Origin: an uncultured Nitrosomonadaceae bacterium
GTDB taxonomy: Bacteria > Pseudomonadota > Gammaproteobacteria > Burkholderiales > Nitrosomonadaceae
DNA: 42,211 bases
Assembly: GCA_905612245.1 (NCBI GenBank)
Contig: CAJQRL010000033.1
Span: 1-42,211, forward strand
Reading direction: 5' to 3'
The notes beneath the pieces are model-generated. The model was given only the letters and a program-made list of their open reading frames with translations, was not told the origin of the DNA and did not search any database. Of the stretch, positions 27,733 through 36,218 are shown one piece after another. Positions within the stretch are counted from its first letter, which is position 1; every line of letters begins with the position of its first letter. Position numbers and translations under genes: made by a program.

Positions 27733-27762
27733 TTGATTAGTTGTGATCAGCCTTAATAGAAT
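27733..27762 (+). promoter_or_regulatory. Candidate sigma70 promoter for the hydrolase gene
   Basis: TTGATT (27733-27738), an 18-base spacer and TAGAAT (27757-27762). The -10 is one base from consensus and the -35 keeps TTGA. Transcription would start near 27769, about 45 bases before the TTG start codon of the hydrolase. Confidence 0.4.
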
Positions 27763-27812
27763 GAGGAGATAGTTAGTCGGAAATATAATCTAGCTCTTGC
27801 TCTTTAATTATT

Positions 27813-28445
27813 TTGTTAAATCCCAATATTACACAGAAATTTTTTGTTGACGGTCCAGCTGGTAAGCTTGAGACAGTTCTGGCAGAGCCAAATTCTGAAC
27901 GCAGACATGGAATAGCCATTATTGCTCATCCTCATCCACTATATGGTGGGACCATGGATAATAAGGTGGTGCATACCCTTTTTAAGGTTTTATTCGAGCT
28001 TGGGTTTATCACGGTTAAATTTAATTACAGAGGTGTAGGCAAGAGCGAGGGAAGCTATGGTGATGGCTTGGGCGAAACAGAAGATGTCATTGCAGTAGTC
28101 GAGGCAATCCGGGATCAATTTGATACGGTGTCTAATAATCTAGCGCTATTACTGGCCGGCTTCTCTTTTGGAGGTGCAATTCAAGCCCATGTAGCAAAGA
28201 TTATTAGTCCGGAAAGCATTATTATGGTCGCTCCTTCGGTAGACCATCTTCAGGCACCATCAGTTTCCAGCTATGCTAAAAGAGTATTAATTATTCAGGG
28301 TGATCAAGATGAAGTGGTTCCGCTTAAAACAATTTTACAATGGGCTACTCCTCAGGATTTGCCGGTAGTAGTAGTTCCTGGCGCTGAACATTTTTTCCAC
28401 GGCAAGCTGCATATTATTAAACGGACAGTATTAGATTGGTACTGA
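27813..28445 (+). CDS. Alpha/beta-fold hydrolase
   Basis: A 210-residue cytoplasmic hydrolase of the short alpha/beta family (COG2945-like). The catalytic triad can be read as Ser118 in the nucleophile elbow GFSFGG, Asp166 in GDQDEVVP and His193 in GAEHFF. The HPHPLYGGTMDNKVV and NYRGVGKSEG segments are characteristic. The start is TTG, the only start codon between the upstream in-frame stop and the conserved N-terminus. No clear ribosome binding site is seen. The substrate is unknown. Confidence 0.88.
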   Translation: MLNPNITQKFFVDGPAGKLETVLAEPNSERRHGIAIIAHPHPLYGGTMDNKVVHTLFKVLFELGFITVKFNYRGVGKSEGSYGDGLGETEDVIAVVEAIRDQFDTVSNNLALLLAGFSFGGAIQAHVAKIISPESIIMVAPSVDHLQAPSVSSYAKRVLIIQGDQDEVVPLKTILQWATPQDLPVVVVPGAEHFFHGKLHIIKRTVLDWY

Positions 28446-28555
28446 TTCTAGTTATCGGAAAGTAAGGAAGGAGCCTGAGGTTAATTTTTAACAGGAAATT
28501 ACATCTTTTTTTCTAAAGTAGTCACTAGGGTTGATTGATACCTATTTAAGAAATT

Positions 28556-29101
28556 ATGCGGAATTTATATATAATTCTAGGTTTGGTATGCGTATTTATT
28601 AGCGCTCCATCTCTTGGCCAAACATTACCTGTTTGTTATCAGGCTAATTGTTTAGAAAAAACAAGCTTCACAGTTTCTTCAGATGCCCATAGTCAGGTTG
28701 GGATCTTTTTTTCATCAGTAACATCGGCGATAGAAGAACGAGAAGCTATTCGACATGGAGTACGCAGATTATATCTGGAAGCGGCCAAATACAGTCCTAT
28801 TGCATCTGATCGCGGGGGTAATTTTAAAGATTCCTCTGTAAAAGGACGTATGGATTGTGTTGATCATAGTAGAAATGACACTACATTTCTTGTCTACATA
28901 CAACAGCAAGGGTGGCTGAAGTATCATCAGATAGGAGAAATTGTCTGGCGTAATCCACTATTTATAAATTTACATTATGCCAGTCATATTATTGATATCA
29001 GTAGTATGAACTCATGGGTAGTGGATACATGGTTTCTTGATTTCGGAGAACTGGCTACAGTAATACCATACGAAAAATGGAAGAATGGCTATTCTCCATA
29101 A
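28556..29101 (+). CDS. Exported protein of unknown function, possible Cys-His-Asp triad
   Basis: I do not recognise a named family. The 181-residue protein begins with a signal peptide (to about residue 22, ISAPSLGQ). The mature part has a short Cys pair (Cys27, Cys34), a helical segment rich in charged residues, a DRGGNFKD motif, then MDCVDHSRN (Cys101), INLHYASHIID (His140, His144) and SWVVDTWF (Asp157). The order Cys-His-Asp with a Trp next to the Asp is what transglutaminase-like or papain-like peptidases show, so it may be a periplasmic cysteine peptidase. The strongly patterned C-terminal half argues that it is a real, conserved protein. Confidence 0.75.
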   Translation: MRNLYIILGLVCVFISAPSLGQTLPVCYQANCLEKTSFTVSSDAHSQVGIFFSSVTSAIEEREAIRHGVRRLYLEAAKYSPIASDRGGNFKDSSVKGRMDCVDHSRNDTTFLVYIQQQGWLKYHQIGEIVWRNPLFINLHYASHIIDISSMNSWVVDTWFLDFGELATVIPYEKWKNGYSP

Positions 29102-29115
29102 TTTAAAATTAGAGA

Positions 29116-29139
29116 GCCGAAATAATGTTATTTGACGGC
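29116..29139 (+). terminator. Stem-loop after the exported-protein gene
   Basis: GCCG-AAATAA-TG-TTATTT-GA-CGGC forms a stem with a two-base bulge about 15 bases after the stop codon. The GC clamp and position suit a terminator, but the following bases are CTATATTTAT, not a T run. Near-identical ATAATTTAA stretches flank it on both sides. Confidence 0.35.
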
Positions 29140-29190
29140 CTATATTTATAATTTAAGTTTTAGATTCTTTTTTTATAAGGATTATATTAA

Positions 29191-29310
29191 TTGGAATTTC
29201 ATGAGTCTATGGTGTTTTGGTTCTTTAAAGAGCTTTTAAAAGTCGTTTTAGGTCTGGGTTTTATTCTGTGTTGTATCCTGTTTTTGCGCTGGATCAAGGA
29301 TGACGACTGA
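29191..29310 (+). CDS. Possible 39-residue single-pass membrane protein
   Basis: Too short for the ORF track. AAGGA (29177-29181) lies nine bases before a TTG, which opens 40 codons to a TGA at 29308-29310. The peptide has a charged start (MEFHES), one long hydrophobic helix (VVLGLGFILCCILFLRW) and an acidic end (IKDDD), a layout typical of real small membrane proteins. An internal ATG at 29209 is an alternative start giving 33 residues. It lies between the exported protein and fdxA; function is unknown. Confidence 0.4.
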   Translation: MEFHESMVFWFFKELLKVVLGLGFILCCILFLRWIKDDD

Positions 29311-29380
29311 ACACGTCAAATGAGTGTAGTAAAAATATAGTAGCTAGACTTTATAAGTTACGGTTTAGATGTAGTGGTGC

Positions 29381-29389
29381 TGGTATGAT
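29381..29389 (+). promoter_or_regulatory. Extended -10 promoter of fdxA
   Basis: TGGTATGAT fits an extended -10 (TG-N-TATGAT), which can work without a good -35; none is visible. Start of transcription would fall near 29396, so the fdxA leader would be about 53 bases and would begin with the stem-loop at 29401-29423. Confidence 0.4.
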
Positions 29390-29400
29390 TTCTGTTAGAA

Positions 29401-29423
29401 TGGGACGTTTTAGAAACGTTCTA
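29401..29423 (+). other. 5' leader stem-loop of fdxA
   Basis: TGGGACGTTT and AAACGTTCTA pair (with G-U pairs) around a three-base loop, giving about ten pairs. It would be at the very 5' end of the fdxA transcript if the extended -10 is used. Such a hairpin can protect mRNA from decay; alternatively ACGTTT-TAG-AAACGT is a protein-binding dyad. Confidence 0.4.
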
Positions 29424-29448
29424 CATGTAAGGGAAAGGAAGAACTACA

Positions 29449-29772
29449 ATGACTTATGTTGTAACTGAAAGTTGTATTAAGTGTAAATATACCGATTGCG
29501 TAGATGTTTGCCCGGTAGATTGTTTTCGAGAAGGCCCAAATTTTCTGGTAATTGATCCAGAAGAATGTATTGACTGCACCTTGTGTGTAGCTGAGTGTCC
29601 AGTAGAAGCAATTTATGCTGAAGATGATGTACCTGATGAGCAGCAGCATTTTACAGCGCTCAATGCTGAGTTATCATTATCTTGGGAGTCTATAGTTGAG
29701 AAGAAAGATGCTCCGTCAGATGCCGACGACTGGGTAGATGTTTCCAGCAAACTAGACTTGTTAGAGCGTTAA
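29449..29772 (+). CDS. fdxA: 7Fe ferredoxin FdxA
   Basis: A 107-residue seven-iron ferredoxin close to Azotobacter FdI, carrying one [3Fe-4S] and one [4Fe-4S] cluster. The N-terminal motif is Cys9-X2-Cys12-X4-Cys17-X3-Cys21-Pro with an extra Cys25, and the second is Cys40-X2-Cys43-X2-Cys46-X3-Cys50-Pro. After allowing for the initiator Met, these positions equal those of FdI. The long C-terminal tail (after residue 60) is also as in FdI. A strong ribosome binding site (AAGGAAG) precedes the ATG. It is a low-potential electron carrier in the cytoplasm; its partner is not shown here. Confidence 0.96.
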   Translation: MTYVVTESCIKCKYTDCVDVCPVDCFREGPNFLVIDPEECIDCTLCVAECPVEAIYAEDDVPDEQQHFTALNAELSLSWESIVEKKDAPSDADDWVDVSSKLDLLER

Positions 29773-29799
29773 ACTTATAGCGGTAGTCAGTTTCACCGC

Positions 29800-32529
29800 A
29801 TGTCTTCACTACAGAAATTTCCACAAGTAATCCTTGCTGATTTTTTTAATCAGTTTCCCACTGGTATAAACTCCAGCGTTGTCGTTACACCTAATCGAAG
29901 ACTCACAAAAGTGTTGCGGCGAGAATTCGATAGTGATCAGGTTACGCAAGGGCGCTCAGCCTGGAGTACTCCTGATATTCTTCCGATCGCTGTATTCATT
30001 GAACGTTCATATGAAGAGATGCTCTATTCCGAGCAGGCAGATACATTACCTGCTTTACTCTCAACTGCTCAGGAACAGGTTTTGTGGGAAGATGTTATCT
30101 CTGGTTCAGACCAAGCCCCAATTTTATTTTCTATTCCTGAAGCAGCAAGATTAGCACGTAAAGCCTGGCAAATTATTCATGAATGGCACCTTGCTTCCAA
30201 ACTCAAAAATCTACCTTTAAATGAAGATTGTAAGGTATTCCGAAGCTGGTCAAAGAGTTATAGAAGGTTAACCCAGCGCGAAAATCAAATCGATAAAGAA
30301 CGAATTTGTGATTTGATAATTGAATTATGGAGGCATACAAGAGCTCAAAAACCAGATCGATTGATTTGCTATGGATTTGATACGTTTACACCGCAGCAGA
30401 GAGCTTTTTTAAATAGTCTCTCAGAATATGGTTGCGAGGTGATGACAGCTCAGTCGCAGTCAAAGATTCGATCTCGAGTTGGAAGAGTGCAACAAGTTAG
30501 TTGTGCAGATAATCGTGATGAAATTTATCGTGCCGCAGTGTGGGCACGAGCACGGATTGAGGCTGACAATACAGTACGAATTGGTGTTGTTGTTCCAGAG
30601 CTCTCCAAGTATCGGAGTGAAATTATACGCACCTTCAGCTCTATGATGGAGCCAGATGTGCAACAGGGTCTACCCGGATCTACGCATCGTGTGTATCCCT
30701 TTAATGTTTCGCTTGGAATGGGTTTGGCTTCATACCCACTAGTCAGTACAGCTTTCTTATTACTTGAGCTAGCTGGAAAGGATATTGAGTTTGAGTTTGT
30801 GAGTAGCATCCTTCGTTCGCCTTTTCTGGCCGGCGGAGAGAGCGAAATGACAAATCGCGCACTGCTTGACGAGCAATTACGAAAGGGAGTTGAGCCAAAA
30901 ATTACACTCAAAGAATTATTTGTACTTATTCATCGCAAACAGAACAGTACAAATTGTCCAATTCTCATGCAGCAGATATCTTCACTTGTAGAATTTCGCA
31001 AAGAAAACTTGTTTGTTAGGCAGGCGCCATCGGTTTTAGCTAGAACTATCTCCGGCGTACTTCAAATTTTTAATTTTCCAGGTGAGCGTGCTCTTGACTC
31101 ATCGGAATATCAGACTCTGAATAAATGGAACGAAATCGTTGCTGAATTTGCGGCACTTGATCGTGTTATTCCCAGGATCGGATATATTGAAGGGATACGG
31201 CGCCTCCATAGAATAGCAGTAGAGAAAATTTTTCAGCCAGAAACTCCTGATGTTCCCATTCAAATTTTAGATATACACGAGACTGTTGGTATGGAATTTG
31301 ATCAGCTATGGGTGATGGGATTATCAGATACAAAGTGGCCGTTACCCTCAAGTACAAATCCGTTTCTACCAATTGAGCTACAGCGTTCAGCAAAAATACC
31401 ACGTGCCTCTGCTTCTGAATCACTGGATCTATCGCGTCGTTTTATTAACGAGTGGAGTCGCAGCTCGGATGAAGTAATTTTTAGTTTTCCTAGGCATGAT
31501 GATGAGAAGAAAGACGACCGCATACTTACTCCTAGTCCATTAATTGTAGACTTCCCACAGGGCAAGCTGATTTTACCAACTTATAAAAGTCATCGTGATC
31601 TGATTCATCAAGCGGGTCAGATTGAGTCTATTGAAGATAATAAAGCGCCAGAGCTTGATCAGGTAGCACTGAATGGTGGTACTTCGGTGATAAAGAACCA
31701 AGCGGCTTGCTCGTTCCGAGCATTTGCTTTGCACCGTTTGGGGGCAAAAGGATTAGAGTCTCCACATACTGGACTAAATGCAATGGAACGTGGGGAATTG
31801 GTGCATGGGGTGTTAGAACAAGTATGGAATGAGCTTAAGACCAAAAGTGAGCTTGATGCGATCAGTGATGACAAGCTTAGAGAAAAATTGTCAAATTCAG
31901 CTAAAAAGGTAATCGAACGTATTCAAACAAAGCGTTCAACAAAACTCTCAAAGCGTTTTACAAATATCGAAAATCAGCGTTTGGTACGATTGACGTATGA
32001 ATGGTTAGATAAAGAGAAGAAACGCAGCGACTTCAGAGTTAAAGGAATTGAAGTTGAAGGGAAAATTGACCTGGGCGGGCTTTCCCTAACTATGCGTTTA
32101 GACCGCATTGATATGCTTAGTGATGGGAGGCTTATTATCATCGATTACAAGACAGGAGAATCAAAAGTTACGACCATGCGTGGTGAACGTCCAGATGAGC
32201 CACAATTGCCACTTTATCTTTTAGCCTCTCAATCTGATGCTGCTTCAGCAGTTGTATTTGCGCAGGTAAAAATGGGAGAAATGAAATTCAAAGCATTAGC
32301 ACGGGACAGTGATCTTCTGCCTAGTGTGAAAGCTGATCCAGAATGGGAGCAGTTAATTGCCTCTTGGCGTACTGACCTTACTCGTATTGCAGAGAGCTTT
32401 TCTAAAGGTGATGCGAAAGTTAACCCCAAGAAATACCCCGATACATGCCGTAATTGTGACTTGCAACCTTTCTGTCGCATTTATGAACGAACTGAGGGTG
32501 CATATGCAGAGCCGGAGGATGGAGCATGA
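29800..32529 (+). CDS. AddB-like nuclease subunit with Fe-S cluster motif
   Basis: A 909-residue protein matching the AddB/RexB-like PD-(D/E)XK nucleases that pair with AddA in double-strand break repair. The N-terminal inactivated helicase part starts at VVTPNRRLTKVLRREF and lacks a Walker A motif. The C-terminal nuclease domain has RGELVHGVLEQVW, LDRIDMLSDG and IIDYKTG (Asp near 782). Cys637 plus Cys883-X2-Cys886-X5-Cys892 reproduce the AddB [4Fe-4S] signature and spacing. It is shorter than Bacillus AddB (about 1160). It overlaps the next gene by four bases (ATGA), so the subunits are made together. The proteobacterial form is divergent, so I do not give a firm symbol. Confidence 0.88.
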   Translation: MSSLQKFPQVILADFFNQFPTGINSSVVVTPNRRLTKVLRREFDSDQVTQGRSAWSTPDILPIAVFIERSYEEMLYSEQADTLPALLSTAQEQVLWEDVISGSDQAPILFSIPEAARLARKAWQIIHEWHLASKLKNLPLNEDCKVFRSWSKSYRRLTQRENQIDKERICDLIIELWRHTRAQKPDRLICYGFDTFTPQQRAFLNSLSEYGCEVMTAQSQSKIRSRVGRVQQVSCADNRDEIYRAAVWARARIEADNTVRIGVVVPELSKYRSEIIRTFSSMMEPDVQQGLPGSTHRVYPFNVSLGMGLASYPLVSTAFLLLELAGKDIEFEFVSSILRSPFLAGGESEMTNRALLDEQLRKGVEPKITLKELFVLIHRKQNSTNCPILMQQISSLVEFRKENLFVRQAPSVLARTISGVLQIFNFPGERALDSSEYQTLNKWNEIVAEFAALDRVIPRIGYIEGIRRLHRIAVEKIFQPETPDVPIQILDIHETVGMEFDQLWVMGLSDTKWPLPSSTNPFLPIELQRSAKIPRASASESLDLSRRFINEWSRSSDEVIFSFPRHDDEKKDDRILTPSPLIVDFPQGKLILPTYKSHRDLIHQAGQIESIEDNKAPELDQVALNGGTSVIKNQAACSFRAFALHRLGAKGLESPHTGLNAMERGELVHGVLEQVWNELKTKSELDAISDDKLREKLSNSAKKVIERIQTKRSTKLSKRFTNIENQRLVRLTYEWLDKEKKRSDFRVKGIEVEGKIDLGGLSLTMRLDRIDMLSDGRLIIIDYKTGESKVTTMRGERPDEPQLPLYLLASQSDAASAVVFAQVKMGEMKFKALARDSDLLPSVKADPEWEQLIASWRTDLTRIAESFSKGDAKVNPKKYPDTCRNCDLQPFCRIYERTEGAYAEPEDGA

Positions 32530-35500
32530 ACGACACTGCACATATTTCAGATCTTGCTGAACGTAAACGTGCACTTGATCCCACATGCTCGTTTATCGTT
32601 CAGGCCCCAGCAGGGTCAGGCAAGACCGGGCTCCTGATTCAGCGATATCTTAAACTGCTTGCATGCGTTGAAGAGCCTGAAGAGATAGTAGTGATTACCT
32701 TCACAAAGAAAGCCGTGGCAGAAATACAAAAAGGAGTACTTGCAGCACTTACTCAGTCTAGTGAGATTTCTGAAAATGAGCATGTAAAATTAACCCGTAA
32801 GTTAGCTAGTGCAGTATTACAGCACGATGATCAGTCCGGTTGGCAGATTGTTAAAAACCCGACGCGACTACGTATCCAGACTATTGATTCATTGTGTGCA
32901 TCACTTGTACGTCAGATGCCATTACTGTCTAAATCCAGTTCCCAAATGGAAAGCACATCGGATGCATCTGATCTTTATCGTGAGGCAGCTCGCGCGACCA
33001 TTGGTCAGGTTACAAGTAATAATTTTTCGGAACAAAAGGATAATGTAGCCGCACAGGATGCCGAGCAATTACTAAAGCATCTTGGCAATGATGTGAGTCG
33101 TGCCGAAAAATTACTCTCCAGAATACTGGAGAAGCGTAATCACTGGTTGCGTCATGTTATGGGTAAGGGCCGAGAGGAATTAGAAACTGGACTACAGAAG
33201 ATTAGGTGTGGGGCACTTAAAAACGTATCAAATATCTATCCTGAATCAATGCAGGAAGAGTCGGTTAAACTTTCACGTTATGCTGCCACTAACCTTAAAG
33301 ATGGCGACAGGAACTTGTCGTTCGATACTTGCGAGAAATTGAATGTAATGCCTGGATGTGAAGAGCGTGATGTCCCTCTCTGGCTTAGTATAGCTGAGTT
33401 GTTAACGACAAAAACAGGTGGTTGGAGAAAGGCTTTAAGTAAGGCGGATGGCTTTCCACCAGGTGGTACTGTTGATGAGAAAGAAGAAGTAAAGTTGTGG
33501 AAAAAACGCGCTTTCACATTGATCGACAAGCTCAAGGAAGATGAAACACTACGGCAATGGTTACATAATTTACGCAGGCTTCCACCATCTACTTACACTG
33601 ATGCTCAGTGGGAAGCGCTTGGTTCTATCACTCGTTTATTACCATATACCGTTGCGCAGCTAAGGCTTGTGTTTCAAGCGCGAGGTAGGGTTGATTATAC
33701 TGAGGTCATGCTGGGGGCCTTACAAGCTCTTGGAGAGTTTGATGCACCAACTGATCTGGCGCTAGCACTTGATTATCGTATGCAGCATTTGTTAATGGAT
33801 GAGTTTCAGGACACTTCGAGAAGTCAATATGATTTAATTACTAAGCTTACTGCCGGATGGGAACTTGGTGATGGACGCACCTTGTTTGTCGTTGGTGATC
33901 CGATGCAGTCAATTTATCGCTTTCGTGAAGCAGAGGTGAGTTTATTTTCACGTGCCCGTACTGAAAATATCGGTAACATTGAATTAGAATCAATTGTGTT
34001 ATGTACCAATTTTCGTTCACAGGGCGGTATTGTGGATTGGGTCAATAACACCTTTTCACAGATAATGCCGATAAGAGAAGAAGGTATTTCGGCTGGTGCC
34101 GTACCCTATACGTCTTCTGTTTCAATACATAAAGGACTAGTTGGTGAGTCAGTTAGCATCCATCCATCTTTTAATGGGGATCATGCAGCAGAGGCTAAAG
34201 AGCTGGTAGAGATTGTTGTGAGAGCGCGTCGCGATGATCCGTCTGCCACCATCGCTATTCTTGGCCGTACCCGTAAAGCTTTATATGATGAAATTATCCC
34301 GCAATTAAGAAAAGTGGGACTTCGATTTCGCGCAATTAGGATGGAAGAACTGGACCGCCGACCAGTAGTGCAGGATTTACTGGTATTAACACGTGCATTG
34401 GCACATTTGGCAGACAAATTAGCGTGGCTTGCTGTGCTGCGTGCACCATGGTGTGGCCTCATACTCGCTGATCTATATGCACTCTTCCCAGCACAAACTA
34501 CCCCTGTCGCTGACATAGAAAACCCTGGAGAATATAATTTAAGAAAAAATCGTCAGACAGTATGGGAGGCGCTCAATGATGATGCTCGTTTATCAGCAGT
34601 TTCTGCTGATGGGGTCATTCGATTACTGCGTATGCGAGAAGTGTTAGGGAGCTGTATAAATAATCGTAACAGACAATCTCTACGTGCAGTTGTTGAAGCA
34701 GCATGGCTTACGCTTGGGGGTCCAGCTTGCGTTAATAATGAAACTGATCTTGAAGATGCAAAAATTTACCTTGATTATCTTGAGGCCCATGAAGAAATGG
34801 GGAATATCTATGAGTTGGCAGCATTTAAAGAGGGGCTTGCAGATCTTTATGCGCTACCCGATACGGAGGCTGATGACACGCTGCAGCTCATGACAATTCA
34901 TGAGTCGAAGGGACTTGAATTCGATTATGTGATCGTGCCTGGTCTCGGGCGCCCGCCACGTAGAAACGAAAAAGAATTGTTTATATGGGCGGAGCGAACA
35001 TATATCTCAGATGATGCAAGGGGAGAGCAAAATGATTTATTGCTCGCACCGATTCAGGAAGAGGGTGAAACCATTGATCTCATTTACCCTTGGCTGGAGA
35101 AGCTTGACCAAGAGAAGGAGTCTTTTGAGGATGAGCGTCTTCTCTATGTTGCATCAACACGTGCAAAAAAGTTTTTACACTTGTTAGGTAACACAGCTCT
35201 TTCTTCTGATATTGATGGTGTGCTCAAGCCAAAGGAACCCTCAGCAAAATCATTATTGAGCAAGCTGTGGCCAGTGGTGCAACCAATTTTTGCGAAGGTT
35301 GCGGCACAGAAAAATCCTCTAATTGGTAGAGGAGAAACTGAAAATCAGAAGGAGCTTTCAATTGATCAATCACTCCATCGCCTTACATCTGATTGGATAT
35401 TTCCTTCTGCGCCGACACATGTGAAATGGGGAGGGGGAAAGGAAAAATTATGTGCTCAAGAAATTGAGTTTTCATGGGCAGGAGAAACTGCACGACATAT

Positions 35501-36017
35501 TGGGAGTGTCGTGCATCGATGGCTGCAGCACATTGCCGAAGATAAAATAGATAAGTGGGACAAGAATCGAATTGAAAATTTACACAATATATTTAAACAG
35601 AATCTAGTTGCATGTGGAATGAGCGGCAATAATGATGAAATAGAATCTGCAGTTACGCGAATAAAATCTGCGCTTATTTATACAATACATGATACACGCG
35701 GTCAGTGGTTACTTGGCCCGCAGAAAGATTCTCAGAATGAGCTGCATATGACAACAATAATTGACGGGGACCTAGTTAGTTTAGTAATTGATCGTACTTT
35801 TATTGATATGGATGGTTCGCGTTGGATTATAGATTATAAAACCAGTAGCCATGAAGGCACAGATGTGGATCTTTTTCTTGATCGTGAGGAGGAACGATAT
35901 CGTGTTCAGCTCAATCGTTATGCTGTAATGATGAGCCGGATTGATACTTGGCCAATCAAGTTGGGATTATATTTCCCACTGTTAAAGGGGTGGCGAGAGT
36001 GGGTATATGAAGGGTAG
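32526..36017 (+). CDS. AddA-like UvrD-type helicase-nuclease
   Basis: A 1163-residue SF1 helicase fused to a RecB-like nuclease. Motifs in order: Walker A APAGSGKT (27-34), TFTKKAVAEI (Ia), LLMDEFQDTSRSQ (II, about 423-435), VGDPMQSIYRFR (III), TNFRSQGGIVDW (IV), TIHESKGLEFDYVIVPGL (V), ERLLYVASTRAKK (VI). The C-terminal nuclease shows HIGSVVHRWLQHI, then IIDYKTS (Asp near 1103) and RVQLNRYAVMM. With the overlapping AddB-like gene it would form a RecBCD-type end-resecting enzyme loading RecA. No recB, recC or recD lies in the window. The AddA assignment is by architecture and partner. Confidence 0.9.
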   Translation: MNDTAHISDLAERKRALDPTCSFIVQAPAGSGKTGLLIQRYLKLLACVEEPEEIVVITFTKKAVAEIQKGVLAALTQSSEISENEHVKLTRKLASAVLQHDDQSGWQIVKNPTRLRIQTIDSLCASLVRQMPLLSKSSSQMESTSDASDLYREAARATIGQVTSNNFSEQKDNVAAQDAEQLLKHLGNDVSRAEKLLSRILEKRNHWLRHVMGKGREELETGLQKIRCGALKNVSNIYPESMQEESVKLSRYAATNLKDGDRNLSFDTCEKLNVMPGCEERDVPLWLSIAELLTTKTGGWRKALSKADGFPPGGTVDEKEEVKLWKKRAFTLIDKLKEDETLRQWLHNLRRLPPSTYTDAQWEALGSITRLLPYTVAQLRLVFQARGRVDYTEVMLGALQALGEFDAPTDLALALDYRMQHLLMDEFQDTSRSQYDLITKLTAGWELGDGRTLFVVGDPMQSIYRFREAEVSLFSRARTENIGNIELESIVLCTNFRSQGGIVDWVNNTFSQIMPIREEGISAGAVPYTSSVSIHKGLVGESVSIHPSFNGDHAAEAKELVEIVVRARRDDPSATIAILGRTRKALYDEIIPQLRKVGLRFRAIRMEELDRRPVVQDLLVLTRALAHLADKLAWLAVLRAPWCGLILADLYALFPAQTTPVADIENPGEYNLRKNRQTVWEALNDDARLSAVSADGVIRLLRMREVLGSCINNRNRQSLRAVVEAAWLTLGGPACVNNETDLEDAKIYLDYLEAHEEMGNIYELAAFKEGLADLYALPDTEADDTLQLMTIHESKGLEFDYVIVPGLGRPPRRNEKELFIWAERTYISDDARGEQNDLLLAPIQEEGETIDLIYPWLEKLDQEKESFEDERLLYVASTRAKKFLHLLGNTALSSDIDGVLKPKEPSAKSLLSKLWPVVQPIFAKVAAQKNPLIGRGETENQKELSIDQSLHRLTSDWIFPSAPTHVKWGGGKEKLCAQEIEFSWAGETARHIGSVVHRWLQHIAEDKIDKWDKNRIENLHNIFKQNLVACGMSGNNDEIESAVTRIKSALIYTIHDTRGQWLLGPQKDSQNELHMTTIIDGDLVSLVIDRTFIDMDGSRWIIDYKTSSHEGTDVDLFLDREEERYRVQLNRYAVMMSRIDTWPIKLGLYFPLLKGWREWVYEG

Positions 36018-36218
36018 GTTATATATTTTCAAAAATAGATAAAATGGGCCAAGGCATCATATCTTATATATAGTACGTTACTGCACTATAAAGTCTTAAT
36101 AAGAAATCGGTTTTTAACTTTATAATTAATCGTTTATCACGCCTTTGTGTGATCAGTTTCCCCCTTTCCCCTTATGTTATGATGTGAAACTTCTTTTTTG
36201 TAAAAGACAGTCTGTTTT
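36018..36218. other. Intergenic region before the PHP gene
   Basis: About 200 AT-rich bases between the helicase gene and the next gene. A TATAAT (36121-36126) and a TATAAA (36087-36092) are present without good -35 partners. A short dyad, ATCAC/GTGAT, is near 36136-36153. This is the likely promoter region of the PHP-to-scpB gene run, with no gene of its own. Confidence 0.35.

Noticed and set aside
30525-30911. 128-codon minus-strand frame inside the AddB-like gene
   Set aside because: Ser/Arg-rich shadow of a well-supported gene; no family resemblance.
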